From positions 558,001 to 622,000 of the forward strand of contig JADNRV010000003.1 in the NCBI GenBank assembly GCA_015499995.1: 64,000 nucleotides of DNA, in the 5' to 3' direction. Under the pieces are notes generated by a model. The model was not told the DNA's origin, did not search any database, and was given only the letters and a program-made list of their open reading frames with translations. The position numbers were made by a program, and so were the translations under genes. The stretch is from Flammula alnicola. Taxonomy: Eukaryota; Basidiomycota; Agaricomycetes; Agaricales; Strophariaceae. Positions 39,757-51,700 of the stretch are shown one piece after another (positions within the stretch are counted from its first letter, which is position 1; every line of letters starts with the position of its first letter).

Positions 39757-42700
39757 CTAATCAAATATGTGCGAGTCCAGCAATCGTCGTCGTCGCATCA
39801 GCTCGCTCTCCGATATCGTCTGCCCAGCCTGTCGTGGTGTCGATGGTGTCTGCGTTCTCGTGCCAGCGCCGGACAGCATCGCAAGTTCTGGTGTTGCCGC
39901 CTTCACCTGGATAATCTTCCGGTCAACACCGAATAAATCCTGCTGATCGTTCACAGCCGTCGCCTCTGATCCAGAAAAGTCGCCCTTCCCAGGAGGCGGG
40001 GATACATGCACGGCAGGTGGTGTAACCACCCGGTGCGTCCCTCCGTCTTGATGTCGCCTCGGCACAAACGTGATTCCTGTGTCGTCAGTCTCCGTCTCGG
40101 ACGTGAGAGGGCTCGGATTTATTTCCTGGCTTGTCGGATTGGGCGCCAGGAGCGTCTGTATTTGGGCCCTGTCGGTCGTCCTTTCTTTCGGGTCCAGAAT
40201 TGTTGCTTGGTATCTGTCGAACGCATGATCAATCCACTCCGCCAACTCTTCAATCACCTGAAAAGAAAAACACTGTCAATGACTTTCGAATCATCAAGAC
40301 AAAAAAAAACTTGCAGCTTTCGCTTCGCTCATCAGCGTAGGCATCTGAAGATAACCGTGACTCCAATCTGAAAAAAGAACCATTTGCACCCAATCAGATT
40401 CTTCTTCACGAGCAAGTTTATCTCGCTCCTTCTTCATCTCTGAAGCGACCTTGCTATCCAGATGCCCATCAACCGAGCTCATTCGCAGGCTTTCCCCGAA
40501 CCTTGCACTCTTCCCAGACAGGGCTAAATCAAGCTCGACCTTGCGTGCCCGTTTCGCTTCCCGGACCCGGCCAGCAAAAATGACAGTATCATCAACAAAC
40601 GGGTCTTTCTCACCACATTGCATCAACAGTGGTGGGAACTGTGCAAGAAGGTGACTCGGTGTCAGGATAGGAGAAATGTGGTAATCTGTCTCAAAATCTG
40701 GATTCCGATGTGGTCCAATGTATAAAATAGCCATAGCACGCATCTGCGTAAACTGTCAGCTACATGTATGTGAGATTGACGGAGGTTCACATACCATACT
40801 GGGCGAAATAATACGATCCTGGAAATAGCCTGTTCGACTCGTCATTGTTAAGCGAGTCCCAATGGGTTCCTTCGCACGTCCATTTTCTGGATCTGGAGAT
40901 TTTCCAGAGGCTGCTCTAAGAGCCTTCGTGTTGGCTTCCGCAATAGCAATGGACAACTGCCGCTGTTGTCTCTCCAGAGCGGAATCACTTCGAGGAATAT
41001 CGGAGTTGGAGCCTCCATTAGGGTATTTGTAGAGAATACGAGCTGAAATCGGCCTGTCTTCTTCTTTCCATTTGCCAAAGTCTTCCTCGCTGTCGCTTTC
41101 TCCGTCGGCGAGAGTGCCTTCGTCTGGCAATCCCGCGGTGTTGGATGTCCTTCCTGGAGCAGACTTCGATGGAACTTTCAAGTGAGAGCTTGAGTGAGGG
41201 GTTCCCTGGGCTTCAACCTCATTTTCGCCTCCGCTCGTGAACCCTTTCAGAGTATCCTTCCAGCTTGATCTCCTCTTGATGCGTTTCCGACTTGGAGTCT
41301 TATCTCTAACCATACTAAGGGGACTCTATTATCATAGTTCATGTTCGTCAGCATGCAGCTTCATTCCACGAAAAAAGAAAAATTATGTGCAGTGTTACTC
41401 ACAACGTGCTTTAAGTGATCTTTCTGCTCCGCGACCTCCTTCAACCCAGGGACGTTTGCAGATGACTGCTCCGATCGCAAAACACGCAAGTTGTCGGCTG
41501 ACATCCATGAGGTAAAATTGAAGTCAAGTGCAGCATAGTTGAGGACAATAGCAGTTGGCAGTGGCAAGTTGATTGGTTGATGAGACGAAGAAGCCAACTG
41601 CCTAAGCTCCAAGGTCTTTACTACCACGTTTAGGGCCAGGGTTCCGCCACTGGAGCGTAGTTTAGTTTAGCTAATTGGGAGGTACTATGTGTGCATCCAC
41701 GTACGCAGAATCGCCTGATATTATTACACTTAATTTCCTTCCAGACATTCCAATGAGTTTCCCACCTAGAAGTTGTGTCAGCACCATTCGATCCAGCATC
41801 CTTGCTATATAAACATACATGACTCTACCATGAGTCGGTAGGTGTCAAATGCTTCATCTCGAGCAAAGGGGTATGGATCTACACCCAATCCAAACTGGAT
41901 GGTTAGCGGATGTCCACGACACACAACCAAAGAAGGGACCTACATTCGGGTGCTTTCCCGTAATCGACCGCCAAAACAGGTCTACCTGTCGAAACTGCCC
42001 ACATGCGAAGTCGCTCTTCGTGATGTTCTGGGGACATGGCCACGAACCCTCCGCCAGGGAAGTCGAGCAGCAATTCGGTAGCTTTGCATAACTCTTTCTC
42101 AGGCGGTGCGAAGAACAGGTATGCTGTGATTGGACGGGTGTATGACGATGACTTTGGTCGAGGAAGCAGGATCTTGCGCCTAACGCTGATTCGGGGGAGA
42201 TGGGTTACTAGTCGGATCTATCAATCAATTTAGAATGCGCTTCGCCAGTAGATAAGATAGTGGGCAGGCTGACGTATGGATTACCAGTTTTTTCCCATGT
42301 GGTTCGAAGCATTTCGACTGTAGGGACGGCGCGGAACCTTCGAAGCTGAAAGTGTGCATAGTTGATAGTCAATGTCCCGTAAGTAAATTGCGAAGATGGT
42401 TTAATTACCTTTTCATCAGCTTCTTGCGCATACATTATGTAGTAGAACGAGAATATGATCGATGCTAGGTCGCGCAACCATTTTGGACGTATGGACATTG
42501 CTGTTGCGAACCCAGCGTCCAAACCAGTTACGATCCAAGTCGCTCGATAATAAGAAGGTGAATACTATTCAACGATCAGCATGTGTTACTTTTCGTAAAG
42601 GATAAACACGTACAAGACGGGCAGCGGTTCGGGGGCTTCAAGTGAATTGAGCACTTTGTGGGTAAGGTCCGAGCAATTGTGGTCTTGCTTACCGTTCAAC

Positions 42701-43037
42701 CCCAGAAGTTTATCGAAATTACGGATAGAATATACGGCAGTTAAGGTACTCAGAATAATTTGCCAGGGAGTGAAACGTTCTGTGGTATCGGTATAAGCCA
42801 ATATAGAGACAAATTAATGAGCAAAGGTGGACGAACTGGCGATGGCTCTATTAGCTCTGGTAAGCCACAAGAGCCGAGGGGGTCCAGAATTTCCGTGAAT
42901 GATCCTCCATAGCCAGAATATAATTACAAGGAACACCTGTAAAACATAAGATAAGCTGCGAGCAGGAGATGAATGACGATACTGACTTGAGTTCGCTTCC
43001 ATGAAGGGTTTGGGCGACCAACGAGGTGGTCTATCAT
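39757..43037 (-). CDS. Hormone-sensitive-lipase-like alpha/beta hydrolase with membrane N-terminus
   Basis: From ATG 43037 (MIDHLVGRPNPSWKRTQ) the first about 180 residues contain hydrophobic segments (VFLVIIFWLWRIIHG, PWQIILSTLTAVYS). The hydrolase part has LDFPGGGFVAMSPEHHEE (oxyanion loop), VDYGKAPEYPYPFARDEAFD and the nucleophile elbow SGDSAGGTLALN. After a basic, Ser-rich insertion of about 230 residues (with RKRIKRRSSWKD), the fold resumes: GEKDPFVDD supplies the acid and DWSHGYLQ the histidine. This Ser-Asp-His layout is the HSL (GDSAG) esterase/lipase family. The RRSSW site in the insertion resembles a protein kinase A site. Membrane attachment suggests ER or lipid droplets, but that is inference. 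The disordered C-terminus ends in RRRRLLDSHIFD. Confidence 0.87.
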
Positions 43038-43332
43038 GATATCCGGGGGTCAAGGAAGTTCATGCAATAGTGGGCGTTATATGAGCAGTTCTTAAGGCTG
43101 AGTTCAAGACAGGTGGCATGGAGGCTGCACACAAGCTCTTATACTAAACTTCCTGTCATGTTTTCCCCGCAGGAGTAAAGTCCTGGGCGGCGACGCATGT
43201 GATTTAGACATCCCCGTACGTGACCCTAACCCTAAGGTCTAACCCAAGCTAAACCCATCACTCCATATCGGGACTGCTTGATAGCAAATTTGGCGGCGAT
43301 GTGTACATTTTCTTTTATCGACATCTTTCCTC
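43038..43332. promoter_or_regulatory. Divergent promoter with telobox-like repeat, HSL-like / MRI1
   Basis: 295 bases between opposite ATGs. At about 43222-43237 the plus strand reads ACCCTAACCCTAAGG, two copies of the canonical fungal telomere unit CCCTAA, followed by TCTAACCC. Such teloboxes in promoters bind Tbf1/TRF-like proteins in other fungi. Confidence 0.55.
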
Positions 43333-44887
43333 ATGGCGCCTCTCATTTCAATCAAGTCCTCCGATGACAAACTCGAGATCGTTAACCAATTGTTACTGCC
43401 GCATACCACTGAGTTTATTGAGGTCAACAGCATAGAGGAAGCTCACGATGCGATCAAGACCATGAAGGTCCGCCGTCGACCTTGTCGACCAATTTAAATC
43501 ATAACTCATGATAATCGAAAGATTCGTGGAGCGCCTGCCATCGCCTCTCTCGCTGCTCTTTCAGTGTCGCAAAATCTTACACAGGGCCTGAGGCATCGCC
43601 TTCGCCTGATTACCTTACATCTCTTGATACTCTCAAGACTCATGTTGATAAGATCTTGGCTTTCTTATTCACGTCGCGTCCTACTGCCGTCAACCTTGGT
43701 GCAGCTACACGCCGTTTGACAAGGGTACTTGACGAAGGATCGCAGCAGGAAAGGAACCTCGCGCTCTTGCCGAACAGCTCGTGGCCGAGGGCAAGGCTGT
43801 TGCCGATGAAGATGTGGGCAGGAACAAGGAGATGGCAAAATGGGCTGGAGAGTGGCTATCGCGGCGTGTTCGCGATCAGGGCTTGGATGCCTCCGAGGGT
43901 TTGAATGTTCTTACAGTTTGCAATACGGATCTCTGGCTACGTCGGTGTGTAACTATATTTTAATCTATCTTTGTTAACGGGATTTATTAAGTTATGTCAC
44001 GTAGGGATATGGCACTGCGCTTGGGATGATCACATATCTTCACGAGACAGGCAAATTGCAGAAGGCCTATTACACTCAGACGGCACCTTATCATCAAGGC
44101 TCCGGTGAGCTTTTTGTCTCTTCTCGTCGCAGATAGGCACCTTTTATTAAACACCGTATGCAAGGTTAACAGCTTTGGAGCTCCAAACTTTACAAATACC
44201 CTCTGTGATGATCTGCGATACCATGGTCGGTTCTTTGTTCCAACATTATAACATACATGCGGTTGGTACGCATTGCACCATCCTTCAGCTGTTAATTTAT
44301 TTTCTCTAACCTTGCTCTGTGCGCATAGTTGTGGGCGCTGATAGAATCGCCAAGAACGGAGATACTGCAATAAAGTCAGCGAATTCCTCTAATATGAGGC
44401 CATTTTCTATCTTACATGTTTCAACTAACACAACTCCTTTCTTTTTCCCACTCCAATTAGATTGGCACATATAACGCAGCAGTACTCGCAGCGCGGCACA
44501 AAATTCCCTTCATCGTCGTCGCCCCCGTAAGCACAGTCGACTTGGATGTAGAGGATGGATCACAGTGCGTGCACATGACTTACATGCACCGCTTCGCCCT
44601 GTATTCATTTCGTCCGACATGTTTCATGTCATTTCATTATCTCTCTCTAGGATTCCGATCGAACAACGCCCTCATTAGAGGCTTGCCTCGTTCGTGGGGT
44701 CTTGTACCCCAATAATGGAGAGACACAGCAGGTGCAGGTGATGATCACACCTCCTGGCCTGGAGGGGATTTATAACCCTAGTTTTGATGTTACACCTGCT
44801 GAACTTATTACAGCTATTGTAACAGAGAAGGGTGTTGCTGTGAAAGCGGAGGGTGCTTCTACGTTTGACCTCTCTCCAATCGTTTGA
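43333..44887 (+). CDS. MRI1: Methylthioribose-1-phosphate isomerase (Mri1)
   Basis: Begins [20 protein letters not shown], then [59 protein letters not shown], the CNT motif, [71 protein letters not shown] and [20 protein letters not shown]. This is the eIF2B-like isomerase of the methionine salvage pathway, with the catalytic CNT cysteine and GADR aspartate present. The reading frame is broken six times, each repaired by one extra base: near 43587, 43745, 43927, 44103, 44370 and 44670, mostly at CC, GG or AA. Full conservation between the breaks argues for sequence errors. Introns of 50-70 nt lie between several segments. Confidence 0.88.
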
Positions 44888-45305
44888 GAGGTGGATGTAG
44901 CCAAAATAAAAATAGCATTTGCTCACTGTGTATGGTTGCGAAATATCTAGATAGATGATGTACAGTATCGTATTTTTCTTGGACTCTGCCAGAGTGGAAA
45001 AATAAATAGGACAGCTGCCTCTTCCTTATGTGCGCTGTTGGCTCGAGGTGAGTGCCCGGCGGCTCTTCGCAGCACAGCCAACTAAGCACATTTTAGGGCT
45101 TGATCGCAGGAACGCTATGCCAGACGGATATGTATGAATATCGGTAGTTTACGAAGTCTGCCTACGGGACACTAGATATGTAGTGGGTAGCCCACATATT
45201 ACGCCCATGTAACCACCTTCGCCGTTCGGGTAGATTATTCCGTTCCGGTTACTAAAGATTTCAACGCGAAATGAAATTGAACTTCACATCTGTCCACGAT
45301 CGTCG
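44888..45305. other. Intergenic region
   Basis: 418 bases between two plus-strand genes. No coding frame or repeat found. It must contain the MRI1 terminator and the promoter of the next gene. Confidence 0.4.
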
Positions 45306-46962
45306 ATGTCGCCCGTTGCATATATCGCAGTTCACGGAGGAGCGGGCGTACACGCGCTGAATCGCGAGCAGGAAGTCAAACGAGCGCTGCGAATGTATGC
45401 TACAATTCCACCCCCTTGCACGACCTGCTTTCAACATCAACTTGACCTTAGTGCATGTTCAAAAGGGCTTTCATCTATCTCGAATCCGTCCAAGGCGCCG
45501 GAATCTACCTCTGTTGAAAATGTCCTTTCGGGATCTGCAAGCCTGGCAATAGTCGAACACGCTATCGCAGTCCTGGAGGACGACGAGCATCTCAACGCAG
45601 GTGCCGTTTTCTCATATAAATGCTCTGCCTTGCGTAACCGTGCTATATCGCGGCAGGCTATGGCTCGAACCTCACCGTCGACGGTTCGTTGAATGTGATG
45701 CTCCATCATGTAAGCGGACAAGCTTCTAGTACAAAGATAAATCTTTTCGGAAGCGTAGGCGCTGTACCGGGTTAGTTTCCAACAAACTGCTTAGGTATAT
45801 CCTCATAATTCAATGCAATCAAGGAGTCAAGAATCCTATCAAGCTGGCAAAATCTATTCTCGACTATTCACGCGTCCCGGATAGACTGGGGCGCGTACCA
45901 CCATTGTGCGTAGTATCTCATCTATCTATTGCTACATGCTTATATGATAAACTTTTCAGGACACTCGTATCAACAGGCGCCCAGAAATTCGCCGCCGGAA
46001 GGGTGGAGACAGTACCAGAAGAAGCGCTCATCGCGCCCAACGCGTACGAGCAGTGGAAGAAGTGGAAGCACCGTCTCGAAGCCGGCGAGGATTCGTCGGA
46101 ACAAGACAATGAAGGAAGTCTACGCGATATCCAAGATACGGTCGGCGCTGTTGCGTTCCACGATGCAGACGGTATGGCTGCTGGTGTTTCGAGGTACGTT
46201 GTCTTCTCCTTTTTTCCTGGAGTGGAAGGTTGCGCAGCGGCGCTGACTCCCGGGGTGGTAGTGGGGGTCTCTTGCTTAAACACTCGGGAAGGGTTGGAGA
46301 GGCGAGTACGCTTGTGTAGGCACCCGGCACATGAGCTCTAATTAAACAATAAAGGCAGCGATTTTCGGAGCGGGTTGCTGGGCGACTCGCAGCATGGCCT
46401 GTAGTGTCTCTGGTTTGTGCCCATTCCATTGGATGTCAGTATCGAAAGCAGGTCGTTGATTTCTTTTTTGGTAGGGACAGGAGAACATATCGTGAGGGAA
46501 AACCTCGCAAGAAAGATAGGCGAGGCTCTACAGCCGAGTGCCCATCAGCCTATTCCTGAGTCGCCAGTCGGCCACGATGGCGAAGAAGACTTGGAGAAAG
46601 ACCCACACGATGTTCTGAATCGTGTTCTGGTCGATTTCTGGGGTATGTAAGGGATTGTTGCACCTGTGTCGGTAACATTGAATAATCCATTCAAGATTCC
46701 TGTCGCAGGCAGGGCGAAGAATTCCCATCCGTTGGCGTCATCTTGCTAACGGCATCGAAGAACGGAGAGGGAAAATCGTCTGGTTCGTGCCTTGTTCGTC
46801 TAGCGGCCCATCACAGGCTCATGCGGCGTCGTAGTGCGTTTGTGGTGCGCGTTCACTACCCCGAGTATGGCTGTCGGATATGCGTCGACGGCGAACCCCA
46901 AGGCCAAGGTAAGCAGCGTGGCAGATTCGTGGATTTCAGCCCCGACGATAAGGTATATTTGA
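45306..46962 (+). CDS. Isoaspartyl peptidase/L-asparaginase (Ntn-hydrolase, Taspase-like family)
   Basis: ATG 45306 gives MSPVAYIAVHGGAGVHALNR, with the HGGAG loop of the family. SASLAIVEHAIAVLEDDEHL, LNAGYGSNLTVDGS, VGAVPGVKNPIKLAKSILDY, IQDTVGAVAFHDADGMAAGV, FGAGCWATRSMACSVSGTGE and WCAFTTPSMAVGYASTANPK follow. In this family the threonine of a GTVG-type motif becomes the new N-terminus after autocleavage; here the equivalent reads DTVGAVAF. These enzymes hydrolyse asparagine or isoaspartyl peptides; fungal members can be close to taspase. The frame is broken at several places (near 45688-45710, 46775 and 46820-46835), again repaired by one base each, so the exact protein and its last exon (I end it at 46962) are uncertain. 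Confidence 0.78.
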
Positions 46963-47171
46963 CAGTGTATAATTTTCCGCCACCCGAATCCTCATAGCGG
47001 TGGGAACGAGGGTAAGCCACGGATATTCATAACATCCTTATCATTATAAGGCAGCACGGTAAGAAGTGCCGTGCTCACTGCTCAGAGCAGCATAATGTAC
47101 ATGCGTGGGTGTGGGATAGTATACAGGGCATCAAACAAAGGAGCAGTGGAACCGTGACATGACGGCTGCAA

Positions 47172-48470
47172 TCAATGCTTGGAGCCGTTTGTCACCTGTT
47201 GAGAGAACCCATTCCTGTTCGCGTCAGCCGGTGGCGGGGGCCGTGATGTGGGAGACGGCCTAGCTGAATTGGTGGATGTGCTTGATGGGACTGTGGGTGG
47301 ACGTGCAGCATTGAGACGCTTGAGGGTTTTGATGGGGAATTTTGTTCTGCGACAATTGGTCAGGAAACATGCATTAATCTGGGACCCTGATGGTTGCTTA
47401 CCGACATGTGGAACACACGGGCACCGGCTGACAGAATACTGGATGGGGCATTGTTATGAAAAGAATGAAATGAAGGGTGTTATAGTAGGCATACTTGATA
47501 GACAGACGGAGCAAACGAAACCAATGTCGACGATGTTTTTGTGGCAGAAACAGGCGGCTCTGAAGTCTATCTTGTCTTGAGTGGGTACGGCGAGGACCTT
47601 GCGGATGGCGGGAGGTGGGAGGAAGGCCATCTATGGGAGGACGGGGTCAATATGCAAGGGCCGTGTTTATACGGGAGGAGGGCTAACGATAAGATACTGC
47701 AAAAGTGCGTCGCGGCGCTCAAGGTAGAGATAAGCGCCGCCAGTGAGGTGGGCGGCCTGCTGGAGGAAGACGGTATCTGGGCCGAAAATCTGACAGGCAT
47801 CAATGGTAATTTTCTGGGGATGGTGTGAGGGACGGGCCACGGGCGACAATTCGGGAATTTACCAATTTCTGTGCAGAAAAGATGGAGTTCATGATGGGGA
47901 TGTAGGAAGTGGACAGGTCTGGTGACACGGAGAGGATGAGGATCCGAGGATCAGAGACATGATTCTCATTGGAAGGGGTGGCGGCCCGAGAGAAATCCGG
48001 TTGATGTCTGGAGAGCAAGCACGGTCAGTTCCAGACAAAGAAAGAGAGGGAGAATGGAAGCAAACAGCACAGGGCCTTTGTCAGGGCGCCGACGAGTGCG
48101 GAGGGTTGGTCGGAGGGTCGTCGGTGTCGAAATGGTCGGCGATGGTGTTTATGACAGCCGAGTCGAGGTGTTTGAAGGGAGGATAGGTGTTTGGGTCTAT
48201 GCGGAGTGTTGGTGGGGAGTGGGGTCAGTGGAGGCATAGAGCATGACGCTGGTGGGAAGAGATGAGTAATGGGCAGCTGCACAGGGAAGAATGGACGGAC
48301 CTTTTGCCAGGAAGGGCAGCAAAGACAGCAAGCGTGTTTTCATGTTTGAGAGCAATGTGTGCATTGAGAAAGACGAGGAGTTGAGAGAGAAACGAGGACA
48401 AAGAAAGGTCAGATTGGTGCCAATGAGCCGGGGAGAGGTCGAGGACGACCGAGAGATGGGAATCGTCCAT
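47172..48470 (-). CDS. TFB4: TFIIH core subunit Tfb4/p34
   Basis: Starts MDDSHLSVVLDLSPAHWHQS, the first strand of the von Willebrand A-like fold of p34. The family pattern continues: FLNAHIALKHENTLAVFAAL, SVMLYASTDPTP, DPRILILSVSPDLSTSYIPI, KITIDACQIFGPDTVFLQQA, HLTGGAYLYLERRDALLQYL. The C-terminal C4 zinc module follows: DFRAACFCHKNIVDIGFVCS, VCLS and PVPVCSTC. A basic, Pro-rich tail ends at 47172. Tfb4 pairs with Ssl1/p44 in the TFIIH core, which opens promoter and damaged DNA. Two frame breaks near 48195-48201 and 48090-48125 need one extra base each. Its ATG is 264 bp from that of CHD1 on the other strand. Confidence 0.88.
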
Positions 48471-48734
48471 CGATAAGCGTTGCTCTCTGCCGGTGTGCCG
48501 CTCTTATGCCAAGCACCGTGTGACCGCTGTTCTCTTCTCGTTATCATTATATTTCCACCCGTTATGGTCAGATCGGAGTGTCCGTCACGAGCGCCGGTGA
48601 CGAAGGCCCTTCCGGCGTTGGCCGTCACGATGCCTGTAGCGACGCTGCTGCCCGTGTGAATTCTGTCCGTTGGCGATGGATGGCGCCCAGGTCCTCTTCG
48701 CCACCACTTGCCATCCCACCACCACCATCCCCCA
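48471..48734. promoter_or_regulatory. Divergent promoter, TFB4 / CHD1
   Basis: 264 bases between opposite start codons of two transcription-related genes. No motif stands out. The CHD1 side is C/A-rich with CCACC repeats just before the ATG. Confidence 0.45.
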
Positions 48735-51700
48735 ATGTCCCTCTCCCCGCCCTCCCACCTCCATCCCCCCCTGGGCATCAACTATGACAGCGACGACGAC
48801 GACATGAACATCGACTCTGACAATGACCTCGCAAAGGCCCACGACATCGATGCTGATGGCGAGTCTATTGACGAGGACTCTGCCCCTGACCAGAACGGCC
48901 ATGCTCTCTCTCACATCCCACCTCCCACTGCTGACTCGGTATGTTCTCTTCCTCCTCGTCCTCATCGTCTCTGCCATCTCACTCACTCCGCCACTTCCCA
49001 TTGTCCCGCAGGATGCCGAAGATTCTGTCCGTCACTTCCCTTTTCCCCCTTCTCTCCGGATCTAATTATATGCTATAGGGCTACGATGACCGCGACGACG
49101 ATGAGGAACCAGATGAAGACGACGGGGCCTACGCTGACCAGGAGTATGGCGCTAAAAAGAAACCTGTAAAAAAGAAGAAACCCCGCACTTCCTCCTCCAG
49201 CGCTGTCAGACCCAAAGGTACGACATAGCCCACCATTGTTGCTCTCGGTGGCATCGTCATGTACAACCCAACTAATTCCTTATTAGCCCCCGTTCCAAAG
49301 CCTTCCTCTTCCGACTCGGACTCGGACTATGGCGCTCGCGCTCACAAGAAAAAGAAGAAACAGCGTTCATCCGCCGATGAAGTCCGCGTCTCCAGCAGGG
49401 GCACAAAGGTCCCCAACTATGTCGATGACGTCCAGGACTTTGAAAAGTTTGAAGAGGTCGACGAGGATAGCAATGGTTATTACGTAGACCCAAATATTCA
49501 GTACCAAGAGGAAGATGAGATTGAAGCTGTCCTCGGTCACAGTCGCGAAGAAGGTAGAGAGGATGATCCCGAAGATGTCTGGTTCGAAAACGTGGTAAGT
49601 GCCTATCCCTTCCTCATGGGTCAAGCCTATTTCAAATACACTATCGTTTCCAGCGATTCCATATTAAATGGAAAAACTTTTCACATCTTCACAATACCGA
49701 CGAGACGTACGAGTTCCTCAAGCGCTTCCGCGGCCTTAAACGTGTCGACAACTACATTAAAGCATACAAGATCTGGAAAGCCCGTCTCGAAGCACCCGGT
49801 CTCTCAAGAGAAGACGCCGAAGCCCTTCATCTCGACAAGGAGCGCGAGAAGGAAGAACTGGAGACCGTCCGCAATGTCGAGCGCATCGTTGCCCACAGAG
49901 AGACCGCCGACGGCGATATGGAGTACTTTTGCAAGTGGCAAGGCCTCAACTACGACCATTGTACTTGGGAGCTGCAGAAGGACGTCAACCCGATCGCCAA
50001 AGACCAAATTGCTGCATACAGGCTCAGAGAGGCGGAGGCTAAATTCCCGTACAAGAGCGCATCTTACAGCAAGAACGGACGGCCGCCGTTCCAGAGGATG
50101 AAAAAGGATCCGGATTATATCGAGGCGACGGAGGCGAACTCAAGGACTTCCAGCTGACGGGTCTTAATGGCTCGCCTTTTTGTGGAGCAATGGCGAGAAT
50201 GGCATCCTCGCCGATGAGATGGGTCTCGGAAAGGTAAATCATATGCACAACCTCTAAGCTTAATCTACTGTCTAATACGTCTTGCATCGCAGACTGTCCA
50301 AACTGTTGCCTTCCTTTCCTACCTCTTCCACGAACTCCAGCAATATGGTCCTTTCCTGGTCATCGTCCCTCTCTCTACTATCACTGCCTGGCAGTCTCAG
50401 TTTGCGTCCTGGGCGCCGGATATCAATGTCATCACCTACATCGGAACTGCCCCTGCTCGGGAAGTCATCCGCCAGTACGAGTTCGGCGCATCCAACAAGA
50501 AGCTCAAGATGAATGTCTTGTTGACGACCTATGAACTGACGTTGCGAGACGCGAAGGATCTGGCCGATATCAAGTGGCAGGCGCTAGCTGTTGATGAGGT
50601 ATGTTGCATATTTCCTGCGACGATATGGTTTGATCATTGATCGACGGACTGCACAGGCACATCGTCTCAAAAACTCGGAGAGCCAGCTGTATGAAGCCCT
50701 GAGGGCATTCCATGCTGCCTCCAAGCTGCTCATTACGGGCACTCCGCTGCAGAACAACGTGAAAGGTGCGTGCTTTTCGACGTCCTTGTGCCTTGCTTGC
50801 TGACTGAGCGTTATTTGCGCAGAGCTGCTTTCGTTGATGCATTTCCTCATGCCCGAGAAATGTTGGTCATTTTCTCTCTCTTTTCATGTTCGTGAATGAA
50901 GGTTGACGAATGTTTTGCGAATAGTTGCGCTGACGAATGAATTCGATTTAACGGATGCCGACCATGAGACGAAGATCAGCAGCTCCATGAGCAGCTCGAG
51001 TCGTTGATGCTCCGGCGACTGAAGAAGGACGTCCTTACGTCGTTGCCGACGAAGAGCGAGCGGATCTTGCGTGTAGAAATGAGTGCCATGCAGACCCACT
51101 TTTACAAGAATATCTTGACCAAGGTATGGTTGACTGTTTTTCCCGCCAATATCCCTCGCTCAACGTGCATGACAGAACTTTGCTGCTCTTGTGAAAAGTG
51201 CCAATGGCAATAGCAATATCAGTCTTCTCAACATCGGTGGGTGTCTTATGTTCTTGGTCTTCCATTCTGTTGATTGACCCTCTTACCTGCAGCGATGGAG
51301 CTGAAGAAAGCCGCAAACCACCCGTACTTGTTCGATGGTGCCGAACCACCCACAGATACCAAGGAAGAGACACTCAAGGGCCTCGTCATGAACAGCGGCA
51401 AACTCGTGCTGCTCGACAAGCTCCTCGTTCGTCTCAAGCACGACGGGCACCGCGTGCTTATTTTCAGCCAGATGGTCCGCATGCTGGACATTCTCAGCGA
51501 CTACATGCATCTCCGAGGATATGCACACCAGCGGCTGGACGGCATGGTCGCTTCGGAGGCCCGCAAGAAGTCGATCGCCCATTTCAACGCACCTGGCTCG
51601 CCGGACTTTGCGTTCTTGCTGTCCACTCGGGCTGGAGGGCTCGGTATCAATTTGGAGACCGCGGACACTGTCATTATCTTTGATGTATGTATCTTTTTTT

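Noticed and set aside
46028..46429. 133-codon minus-strand frame opposite the asparaginase
   Set aside because: Antisense shadow caused by GC-rich codon use; the sense strand carries the conserved Ntn-hydrolase motifs.
48197..48781. Long minus-strand frame of 194 codons spanning the TFB4/CHD1 promoter
   Set aside because: It runs in another frame through TFB4 exon 1 and the Gly/Trp-rich antisense of CHD1; only its middle overlaps real TFB4 sequence.
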